From: JAGQRJ01 sp041402045
Lineage (GTDB): Bacteria; Planctomycetota; J058
Reading direction: 5' to 3'
DNA: 64,000 bases
Assembly (NCBI GenBank): GCA_041402045.1
Contig: JAWKSZ010000013.1
Coordinates: 62,001-126,000 of the forward strand
This document shows positions 55,432-62,087 of this stretch, piece after piece (position 1 is the stretch's first letter; every line of letters begins with the position of its first letter). A program made the translations under genes and the position numbers. The notes below the pieces were generated by a model. It was given only the letters and a program-made list of their open reading frames with translations. It made no database searches and was not told the DNA's origin.

Positions 55432-56892
55432 CTAGCGCGAGCCCAGGGTTACGTCGATCACCACCCGGCGCTGCACCGGCACCGAGTCCTGGAGCATGGC
55501 GCGCAGCACCGTGACCTGGATCCGCTGGCCCGCTTGCTTGCCGCCGAGCACGCGCCCGAGGGCGTTCATGTCGGCGACCTTCACGCCGTCGATCGCGGTC
55601 ACGAGGTCGCCCTTGCGCAGGCCCGCGGCGCTCGCCGGGCCCTGCGGGTCGAGGTCCTCGACCAGGACCCCGGGGAGGTCGCTCGTGGGAGCCGCGCGCA
55701 GGCCGAGGTAGGCGTTGGGCGCGGGGGTCGCCGGCTGCTGCCGCTCGGGCTGCTTGGGCTCGGGGCGCCCGCCGAAGGGGTTCTGGCCGCCGCCGAAGGG
55801 GCCGTTCTCACCGAACATGTCCTCGAGCAGCTTGCCCATGTCGGGGCCGCCCTGGCCGCCGCCGAAGGGGTTCTGGCCGTTGCCGCCGAAGGGGCCGTTC
55901 TCGCCGAACATCTCCTCGAAGAGCTTGCCCATGTCGGGTCCGCCCTGGCCGCCGCCGAAGGGGTTCTGGCCGTCGCCGAACAGCTGCTCGAAGAGCTTGC
56001 CCAGGTCCATGTCCTGGCCGTTCCCGCCGCCGAACAGCTCACCCAGGGGCGAGTCCTTGCCGAACAGCGAGCGCAAGGGGGAGTCCTCGCCGAACAGGTT
56101 GCCCAGCCGCCCGAACATCTTCTCCCGCATGCGGGCCATGTCCTCGGGGCTCACGTACTTGGTCATGTTCTGCATGGCGTCGCCGCTGGCGGCCTCGCCC
56201 TCGAGCTTGGCGCCGCCCGCGAGCTGCTCGTACTGCGCCATGATCTGGTTCGTGGGAATGCTGAACCCGAGCTCGTTGATCTGAATGATCGCGGCGTTGA
56301 TCCCGATCAGCTCGCCCTTGAGGTTGACCAGCGGGCCGCCGGAGTTGCCCGAGAAGATCGGCGTGTCGACCACGAAGGCGTGGTTGTAGAACTTGCCGTG
56401 CATGGCCTCGACCATTTGCGCGTCGAGGGCCCGGACCACGCCGGCGGTGAACGCCGGCTGCTTGTCGAGGTAGGGCCCGCCGGGGTGGCCGAGGGCCAGG
56501 ACCCAGTCGCCGGCGGCGACGGTGTCCGAGTCGCCGACGGGGAAGGCGTCGAGGCCGGTCGCGTCGATCTTGAGCAGCGCGAAGTCCTGGCGGCGGTTCT
56601 GGCCCACGACCTTCGCGTCGAAGTAGCGCCCGTCGCTGGTCACGACCTGCAGCGTCTTGCCGATCTCGACCACGTGGGTGGCGGTGAGGATGTACCCGTC
56701 CTCGGAAATGATCGCTCCGCTGCCGCTGCCGGCGTGGTCGGCGTCGACGATCGCCTGGATCAGCACGGTGCGCGGGATCGAGGCCTTCGCCACCTCGCGC
56801 AGGGTGTCCTCCAGGGCCAGGACGTCGTCCTGGGCCAGGAGCGGGGCGGTGAACACGAGCGCGGCCAGCGCGAACGAGCGGACGACCTGCAT
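55432..56892 (-). CDS. S1C serine protease with repeat insertion and PDZ domain
   Basis: 486 residues; GGAGGAAGC before ATG 56892, signal peptide ending PLLAQ. The catalytic triad is complete: His in ILTATHVVEIG (H73), Asp in RQDFALLKID (D103) and Ser in SGNSGGPLVN (S184). Between protease and PDZ (PDZ about 400-480, 'YLGLRAAP', 'GLRKGDLVTAIDG') lies an insertion of about 150 residues made of Gly/Asn/Phe/Met-rich repeats. There is one PDZ domain, unlike DegP with two. Periplasmic quality-control protease. It forms an operon with the inactive paralogue downstream. Confidence 0.9.
   Translation of the reverse strand: MQVVRSFALAALVFTAPLLAQDDVLALEDTLREVAKASIPRTVLIQAIVDADHAGSGSGAIISEDGYILTATHVVEIGKTLQVVTSDGRYFDAKVVGQNRRQDFALLKIDATGLDAFPVGDSDTVAAGDWVLALGHPGGPYLDKQPAFTAGVVRALDAQMVEAMHGKFYNHAFVVDTPIFSGNSGGPLVNLKGELIGINAAIIQINELGFSIPTNQIMAQYEQLAGGAKLEGEAASGDAMQNMTKYVSPEDMARMREKMFGRLGNLFGEDSPLRSLFGKDSPLGELFGGGNGQDMDLGKLFEQLFGDGQNPFGGGQGGPDMGKLFEEMFGENGPFGGNGQNPFGGGQGGPDMGKLLEDMFGENGPFGGGQNPFGGRPEPKQPERQQPATPAPNAYLGLRAAPTSDLPGVLVEDLDPQGPASAAGLRKGDLVTAIDGVKVADMNALGRVLGGKQAGQRIQVTVLRAMLQDSVPVQRRVVIDVTLGSR
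55770..55990. repeat. In-frame 93-bp tandem repeat within the protease linker
   Basis: Two full copies and two part copies of a 31-residue unit: GQNPFGGGQGGPDMGKLFEE followed by a MFGENGPFGG segment. DNA of the copies is nearly identical (for example gttctggccgccgccgaagg), pointing to recent duplication by slippage or recombination. The unit is rich in Gly and Phe, as in flexible, self-associating linkers. Confidence 0.75.
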
Positions 56893-56984
56893 GCTTCCTC
56901 CTGGCCGCCCAGAGGGGCAGCACGTGGGATATACGTCACGAAGACGTCGGTGTTTGGGCGGGACCGGGGCGGGTCCCGTCGGGA

Positions 56985-57287
56985 TCAAAAGCGCCGAAAC
57001 CCTTTGACGTCAGGGCCGTCGCGCTTCTCGAGCTCCTCGGGGGGCGTGTGGTGGTCGCCCTGGTCGAGGGCGGTGGACTCGTAGCCCTTGGGGCGCTCGA
57101 GGGTCGAGGGGTCGACCTTCTTGCGCTGATAGCGACCCAGAATGAACCCTTTGATCTTGGGGTTGGTGGGCCCCTTGGGCCCGAGCCCGTCGATCCAGCC
57201 GAGCTTGGCCTCGGCCTCGGGGTCCTTGTGCGCCTCCGCCTGCTTCGCGGCGAGCTTGCGTTGACGGAAGGCTTCGAAGTCGTCCAC
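56985..57287 (-). CDS. Small conserved-looking hypothetical protein
   Basis: 100 residues, charged, Lys/Asp-rich, with no signal peptide or membrane segment. It begins MDDFEAFRQRKLAAKQ and contains 'LGWIDGLGPKGPTNPKIKGF' and a C-terminal 'ELEKRDGPDVKGFRRF'. Composition and third-position GC look genuine; the frame is the better of three that overlap. Family not recognised. It lies between the Macro-CHAT gene and the protease pair, all on the minus strand. Its link to either is unknown. Confidence 0.6.
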   Translation of the reverse strand: MDDFEAFRQRKLAAKQAEAHKDPEAEAKLGWIDGLGPKGPTNPKIKGFILGRYQRKKVDPSTLERPKGYESTALDQGDHHTPPEELEKRDGPDVKGFRRF

Positions 57288-57330
57288 GCGGGCTCCCTTC
57301 CTGCTCCCCCAAGCCTAGTGGAGCGGGACG

Positions 57331-58866
57331 CTACTGTCCATCCATGGGCGCCAAGGCCTGCGGCGCGACCAGGCGCGTGTCGGGGTCGCCGTAGTGCACG
57401 TAGGCCGCCCAGTGCAGCGGGTCCCGGGCGCGCAGCGCCGTGCGCGCGCTGAACAACGCCTGCCCCAGCGAGCGCCCCAGGGCCAGCTCCTCGTAGAGCG
57501 CCAGCGCGAAGCTCGCCGCGGCCTCGTCGGCCACCCGCCACCAGGTGCCCACGTAGTTGCGCGCGCCCGCCAGCACGAAGGCCCGGGCGAAGCCGTGGCT
57601 CACGCAGCTGTTGGCCACCACCAGCCGCGCGCCCAGCGGGCGCGCCGCGACGTCGTCCGGGGTCAGCGTCCCGGCGCCGAGCTCCCAGCCCGGCGGGTCG
57701 AGCTCGGTGTGCCCGCAGAAGTGGATCAGGCTCGCCGTGCGCAGCGCGTCCTGAACTGCGGCGGCGCTGCCCCGCGGGCCGCCCAAGAGCGTGGCCGGGA
57801 GCCGCGCCCCCGCGCGTCGCCAGAGCAGGTCCGCGATCCGCGCCGCCTCCCGCGCGCCGGCGGGGAGTCGCGCCGGATCCCCGGGCAAGAGCGCGGCGCC
57901 GTGGGGCTCGCCGTCGCTGGCCTGGGCCGCGCCTCCGCTGCGCAGCCGTCGCGAGACCGGCGCGCGCTCGAGCAGCGCGCGCCCGCCCCAGCTCGCGAGC
58001 TCGAAGGGCACGTCGACCAGGGCCTCGTCCACGTGCAGGACCAAGGGCGAGCGCTCGGCGCCGAGGCGCTCACGCACCGGCGGCGGCACCAGCCGCGCGA
58101 CCTCCTCCCCCAGGGCCGCGAGCGCCGGGGTCGCGTCCCCCAGCGGGCGGCTGGCCAGGGTCGAGAGCGCGTCCAGGCGCTCCCGCGCCTGCGCCGTGAC
58201 CGCGGCCAGGCCGTCGGCGCGCCACACCTGCTCGAGGGCGCCGTCGCCGCTGCTCGACCAGGCGACCGCGTCGCCGTCGCGGGTGAGGGTCAGCCGCCGG
58301 GGCGCGTGGGCCCGGGTCGCGCGCTGGGTCGCTTGCTCGAAGAACGCGAGGAAGGTCCCCGCGTCGAGGAGCGCGATCACCACCCGCTCCAGGCTCGAGG
58401 CGCTGCTCAGGGCCTCGACCAGGACCTCGACCATGGCCGCGCTCGCGACCTCCGGCGCCACGTTGGCCGCGCGCACCCCGAACGCGGGGAACGCCAGGCT
58501 CCCGAGGCCCAGGCCCTGGGCGAGCTGACACGCCGCGCGCACCGAGTCCCGGATCCACTCCACGCTCGAGCGGTGGCCGTCCTCGGTGCGCTCCACGCTC
58601 GCGGCGTGGATCACCCAGCGGCAGGGGAGGACCTTGGCCGGGAGCGCCACCGCGCGGCCCGGGGGCAGCGGCCCCAGGCGCTCGAGCTCGTGGGCCATGG
58701 CGTCGCCTTCGAGCCGCCGGATCGCCGCGGACACGCTCGCCCCGTCGGGGCGGTCCATGATCAGGTCGCTGTTCTCGCTGCTCACGATCGCGTCGACCTC
58801 GAGCTGGGTAATGTCGCCCAGGTGGATCTCGAGGCTCGCGTCGCCCACGGGGTAGCTGCGCTGCAT
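57331..58866 (-). CDS. Macro domain-CHAT (caspase-like) protease fusion
   Basis: 511 residues from ATG 58866. Residues about 5-180 are a Macro domain: 'IHLGDITQLEVDAIVSSENS' with the ADP-ribose-binding loop positions, 'WVIHAAS' and the phosphate loop AFPAFG. After a helical linker (about 185-270), residues about 275-505 form a CHAT domain: 'LVDVPFELASW', catalytic His in IHFCGHTE (H386), catalytic Cys in VVANSCVSH (C421), and the closing WAAYVHYGDPDTRLV motif. CHAT proteases in bacteria are caspase-like effectors in programmed cell death, defence and regulated cleavage; Macro domains bind or remove ADP-ribose. No signal peptide, so cytosolic. No obvious ribosome site; possibly leaderless. Confidence 0.88.
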   Translation of the reverse strand: MQRSYPVGDASLEIHLGDITQLEVDAIVSSENSDLIMDRPDGASVSAAIRRLEGDAMAHELERLGPLPPGRAVALPAKVLPCRWVIHAASVERTEDGHRSSVEWIRDSVRAACQLAQGLGLGSLAFPAFGVRAANVAPEVASAAMVEVLVEALSSASSLERVVIALLDAGTFLAFFEQATQRATRAHAPRRLTLTRDGDAVAWSSSGDGALEQVWRADGLAAVTAQARERLDALSTLASRPLGDATPALAALGEEVARLVPPPVRERLGAERSPLVLHVDEALVDVPFELASWGGRALLERAPVSRRLRSGGAAQASDGEPHGAALLPGDPARLPAGAREAARIADLLWRRAGARLPATLLGGPRGSAAAVQDALRTASLIHFCGHTELDPPGWELGAGTLTPDDVAARPLGARLVVANSCVSHGFARAFVLAGARNYVGTWWRVADEAAASFALALYEELALGRSLGQALFSARTALRARDPLHWAAYVHYGDPDTRLVAPQALAPMDGQ

Positions 58867-58920
58867 ACCGCGGATTCTACGCCGGGCCCGACCCCGCGCG
58901 TCCCGCGGTAGGATCCGGGC

Positions 58921-59283
58921 ATGAGACGCGCGCGCTTCCTGGCCGGAGCCGGCCTGCTGTTCCTCCTGGGCTGTCCAGGCCCCGACCCCGAGCCGGGCCC
59001 CGACGGCACCGCGCCGGTCGAGAGCGACGCGACCCCCGAGCCGGCGACCCCCGCGGACCCCCTGGAGGGCAGCCTGTTCAGCAAGGAGCAGCTGTTCGAG
59101 ATCTACCGCGCCGAGCACCAAGGCGGCGCCGAGCGCACCCGCGTCCTGCGGGCGCACAAGCTCCTCGACGCCGAGGGCAGCGAGAACCGGCGGCGGATCG
59201 AGGCCTACGAGGACGCGATCGGGCGCTACGCCCAGGGCGACCCCGAGGGCTGGGCGGACTTCGTCCAGTCGCTGGCGGACTGA
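58921..59283 (+). CDS. Small lipoprotein of unknown function
   Basis: 120 residues, lipoprotein signal with lipobox LLGC, then a Pro/Asp-rich linker and a single helical domain ('LFSKEQLFEIYRAEHQGGAE', 'RRRIEAYEDAIGRYAQGD') that ends near the stop. Its stop is one base before the next gene's GTG, so they form an operon with 59285-60100. Divergent from the Macro-CHAT gene with 54 bp between starts. Family not recognised. Confidence 0.65.
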   Translation: MRRARFLAGAGLLFLLGCPGPDPEPGPDGTAPVESDATPEPATPADPLEGSLFSKEQLFEIYRAEHQGGAERTRVLRAHKLLDAEGSENRRRIEAYEDAIGRYAQGDPEGWADFVQSLAD

Positions 59284-59284
59284 C

Positions 59285-60100
59285 GTGGCCGACCTCGACG
59301 CGCTCCTCGACTTCGCCAAGGCGCTGGCCCTCGAGGCCGGCGAGATCCAGCTCCAGGGGCTGAGCGCCACCCCCACGATCACCCTCAAGAGCAAGCGCGA
59401 GCTGGTGACCCCGATCGACGTGGCCACCGAGGAGCACGTGGTGGCGCGGATCGCCGCGGCCTACCCCGACCACGGCTACCTGGCCGAGGAGCGCCACGAC
59501 CGCCCCGGCGCCTGGCGCTGGATCGTGGACCCGATCGACGGGACCACGAACTTCGCCCAGCGCCTGCCCTCCTTCGCGGTCTCCCTGGGCCTCGAGGACC
59601 CCGAGGGGATCGCCCTGGGCGTGGTCTACGCGCCCTACCTGCGCGAGCTGTTCTGGGCGCGTCGCGGCGGCGGCGCCTGGTTCCAGCGCGACGGCGGCGC
59701 GCCGCGGCGCATGCACGTGAGCGCCGTGTCGGAGGTCGGCGACGCCGTGCTCGCCACCGGCTTCGCCTACGTCCGCCACGAGAGCCCGAACACGAACCTC
59801 GACAACTGGGCGCGGCTGGCCATGCTCGCTCGCGGCGTGCGCCGGATCGGCTCGGCGGCCCTCGACCTGGCCTACGTCGCCGACGGCCGCTTCGACGCCT
59901 TCTGGGAGATGCACCTCAAGCCCTACGACGTCGCCGCCGGCGCGTGCCTGATCCGCGAAGCCGGCGGGCGCGTCACCGACTTCTGGGGCGGCGAGTCCTG
60001 GCTCCACGGTCAGACGGTGATCGCGAGCAACGGCGCGGTGCACGAGGCGCTGCGCGCCGAGCTCGCCGAGCCCCAGCCCGACCCCTGGATCACGCGCTAG
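59285..60100 (+). CDS. Inositol monophosphatase family phosphatase (SuhB-like)
   Basis: 271 residues from GTG 59285. The family signatures are complete: EERH with the metal-binding Glu, WIVDPIDGTTNF (the central motif with two metal Asp), and 'KPYDVAAGACLIREAGG' with the third Asp near the C-terminus. Family members hydrolyse inositol-1-phosphate, fructose bisphosphate, PAP or histidinol phosphate in an Mg-dependent way; the substrate cannot be told apart here. Normal length. Cotranscribed with the small lipoprotein upstream; a hairpin-bearing repeat array follows. Confidence 0.92.
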   Translation: MADLDALLDFAKALALEAGEIQLQGLSATPTITLKSKRELVTPIDVATEEHVVARIAAAYPDHGYLAEERHDRPGAWRWIVDPIDGTTNFAQRLPSFAVSLGLEDPEGIALGVVYAPYLRELFWARRGGGAWFQRDGGAPRRMHVSAVSEVGDAVLATGFAYVRHESPNTNLDNWARLAMLARGVRRIGSAALDLAYVADGRFDAFWEMHLKPYDVAAGACLIREAGGRVTDFWGGESWLHGQTVIASNGAVHEALRAELAEPQPDPWITR

Positions 60101-60196
60101 GGGCGGGGTTTATCCCCGCCCGCGGCCGTCGGGCCGGTTTCGCAGGGAAGGGGACCGCTCGACCGGGCGCGCAGCCTATAGGGGATAGGGTGTTAT

Positions 60197-60511
60197 GCGA
60201 CTCGAGTGGGAGTACGCCCTATCCCCCATAGGGCGTCCTGCGACTCGAGTGGGAGTACGCCCTATCCCCCATAGGGCGTCCTGCGACTCGAGGGAGTACG
60301 CCCTATCCCCCATAGGGCGTCCTGCGACTCGGGAGTGGGCGACGCTTCCGATCCCCCATAGGGGCGTCCTGCGACTCGGAGGAGACGCCCCATCCCCCCA
60401 TAGGGCGTCCTGCGACTGGAGTGGGAGCACACCCTATCCCCCATAGGGCGTCCTGCGACTCGACCTAGAGTACGCCCTATCCCCCATAGCCTGTCCTGCG
60501 ACTCGAGTCGC
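60197..60511. repeat. Minisatellite of seven ~43-bp units with strong hairpins
   Basis: Units of 41-47 bp start with GCGACTCGAG or a variant at 60197, 60240, 60283, 60324, 60371, 60412 and 60454; the array closes with a palindrome GCGACTCGAGTCGC at 60498. Each intact unit contains ACGCCCTAT-CCCCC-ATAGGGCGT, a perfect 9-bp stem with a C5 loop. Units 4-7 have point changes, but several keep pairing by wobble or with a single mismatch. There are no spacers, so it is not CRISPR. It lies after the phosphatase gene and before the radical SAM gene. Confidence 0.85.
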
Positions 60512-60561
60512 AGAACTCCTTCCCTGGCAACGCCCGTCGAGTAGCCTGAGGGCAGCGCTAC

Positions 60562-61424
60562 GTGGACCCCGTCTACCGCCGCCCTCCGAGGGCGACAGCT
60601 ACATTCTCCAGGCGAGCCTGGGCTGCTCGCACAACCTCTGCACCTACTGCGCGATGTACCGCGAGAAGCCGTTCCGCGTGCGGCCGCTCGCGGAGCTGCT
60701 CCCGGAGATCGAGCTCGCGCGGGCGACCCACGGGCCCGACGTGGCCAAGGTCTTCGTGGCCGACGGCGACGCGCTCGTCATGCCCCTCGCGCAGTGGGAG
60801 CCGCTGCTCGAGGCGCTGGGGCGCGCCTTCCCCCGGCTCAAGCGGATCAGTTGCTACGCCACCGCGCTGAACTTGCTGGAGAAGACCCCCGACGAGCTCC
60901 GGCGCCTGCGCGAGCTGGGGCTGACCCAGCTCTACATTGGCCCCGAGAGCGGGGACCCCCAGACCCTCAAGCGCCTGGTCAAGGGCGCGAGCTTCGAGCA
61001 GCACGTCGAGGCCGCGCAGAAGGCGAAGGCCGCGGGCATGAAGCTCTCGGCGATCTTCCTCCTCGGCGCGGGCGGGACCGAGCGCAGCGTCGAGCACGCC
61101 GAGGGCTCGGCCGCCCTGGCCACCGCCATGGACCCCGAGTTCCTCGCGGCGCTGACCCTGACGGTGGTCCCCGGCACACCCTTGGCGAAGCTCGAGGCCA
61201 GCGGGCGCTTCACGCTCCCGGACGTGCGCGGGCTCCTGGGCGAGCTGCGCGCCTTCGTCGCCGGCTGCGCGCCGACCGACGCGGTGTTCCGCACGAACCA
61301 CGCCTCGAACTACCTGCCCCTCGCCGGGCGGCTGCCCCGGGATCGCGCGCGGATCGTGGCCGTGCTCGATCAGGCCCTGGCGGGCGGAGTCGCCTTGCGC
61401 CCAGAGTGGGCGCGCGGCCTCTGA
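60562..61424 (+). CDS. Radical SAM protein (one base missing near its 5' end)
   Basis: The gene starts at GTG 60562 (GAGGG upstream), giving VDPVYRR. In a C run at about 60580-60586 one C is missing: the frame then continues as PSEGDSYILQASLGCSHNLC, with the radical SAM cluster motif in the CSHNxCTxC form (GCSHNLCTYCAMYREK). The rest is clean to 61424 ('VFVADGDAL', 'LYIGPESGDPQTLKRL', 'FLLGAGGTERSVEH', 'FRTNHASNYLPL'). These enzymes use a 4Fe-4S cluster and SAM for radical chemistry; the family matches COG1032-type proteins without a B12 domain. Substrate unknown. The next gene begins directly after the stop. Confidence 0.8.
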
Positions 61425-61802
61425 GTGGAGCGCCCCTCCGCTCGGCTCCTGCCCCGCGGCCCCGGGCGCTGCCCCTACTGCCACGACGCCCTGGTCGAGG
61501 GCGCGCCGAGCACGACCTGCGGCGAGTGCCGCGCCCCACACCACGCCGACTGTTTCCAGGAGCTGGGGAAGTGCGCGAGCTGCGGGCAGGCTGCCCTGCG
61601 CGAGTTCCGGCCCTACCGCGCGCCGCTGCCGGAGGAGACGCCGATCGGCCAGATCGCGTGGCGGATCGCCCTCGTGCTCGGAGGCCTCGTCCTGCTCGTG
61701 GCCGCGAGCGCTCGCTTCCCAACCTTCAGCGTGCTGCTCTGGGCGTGCCTCGGCGTGGCGTTCATGGCCGTCGCGCGTTGGGCGAAGCGCGGTCTCGAGT
61801 GA
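61425..61802 (+). CDS. RING-like zinc protein with membrane helix
   Basis: 125 residues, GTG start directly after the stop of the radical SAM gene. The N-terminal part has a RING/zinc-ribbon arrangement: CPYCHDAL, TTCGECRAPHHADCF, and KCASCGQ (seven Cys and two His at suitable spacing), as in prokaryotic RING-finger-1 proteins. The C-terminal half has two hydrophobic helices (RIALVLGGLVLLVAASARF and VLLWACLGVAFMAVARW). Likely membrane-anchored and cytosolic-facing. Ubiquitin-ligase activity should not be inferred from this; bacterial RING-like domains usually bind other proteins. Confidence 0.72.
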   Translation: MERPSARLLPRGPGRCPYCHDALVEGAPSTTCGECRAPHHADCFQELGKCASCGQAALREFRPYRAPLPEETPIGQIAWRIALVLGGLVLLVAASARFPTFSVLLWACLGVAFMAVARWAKRGLE

Positions 61803-61818
61803 GCGCGTCGTGGGCGCG

Positions 61819-62080
61819 TCAGCGCAGGCCGGCGACCACCCGCAGCGCGAAGCCGCTGCCCACGCAGGGGCCGAGGAGCGGAGTCCCGAGGTAGGCGCCG
61901 TCCTCGGTGCGCAGCTCGGCGAGGAGCGCGCGCACAGCGCGACGCGACTTCGGAGTCGTGCCGCGGGCGCACCCCAAGCTCGAGGTGCACCTGCGCAAGG
62001 GCTACCGGGAGGTGTCGGCCGACGCTGACTGGATCTACGTCGTGCTCGACGTCGCCCAGGCGCGCGCCGCGGGCGCGTGA
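61819..62080. pseudogene. Two truncated gene ends on opposite strands
   Basis: On the minus strand a plausible C-terminus reads LAELRTEDGAYLGTPLLGP... to a stop at 61819, resembling the end of formylglycine-generating-enzyme-like proteins (weak). It has no 5' part. On the plus strand a plausible C-terminus (HPKLEVHLRKGYREVSADAD ...) ends at 62078-62080 and likewise lacks its 5' part. The two meet at about 61925-61960. Each would need to run into the other's DNA, so they are remnants at a deletion or inversion point, or at an assembly join. Confidence 0.4.
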
Positions 62081-62087
62081 GCGCGGC

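Noticed and set aside
60197..60511. CRISPR array
   Set aside because: The units are directly adjacent with no unique spacers, unit length varies by indels, and there are no cas genes in the window.
61425..61802. Eukaryotic-like RING ubiquitin ligase
   Set aside because: Only the Cys/His spacing is RING-like; there are no ubiquitin, E1 or E2 genes nearby, so only zinc binding is claimed.
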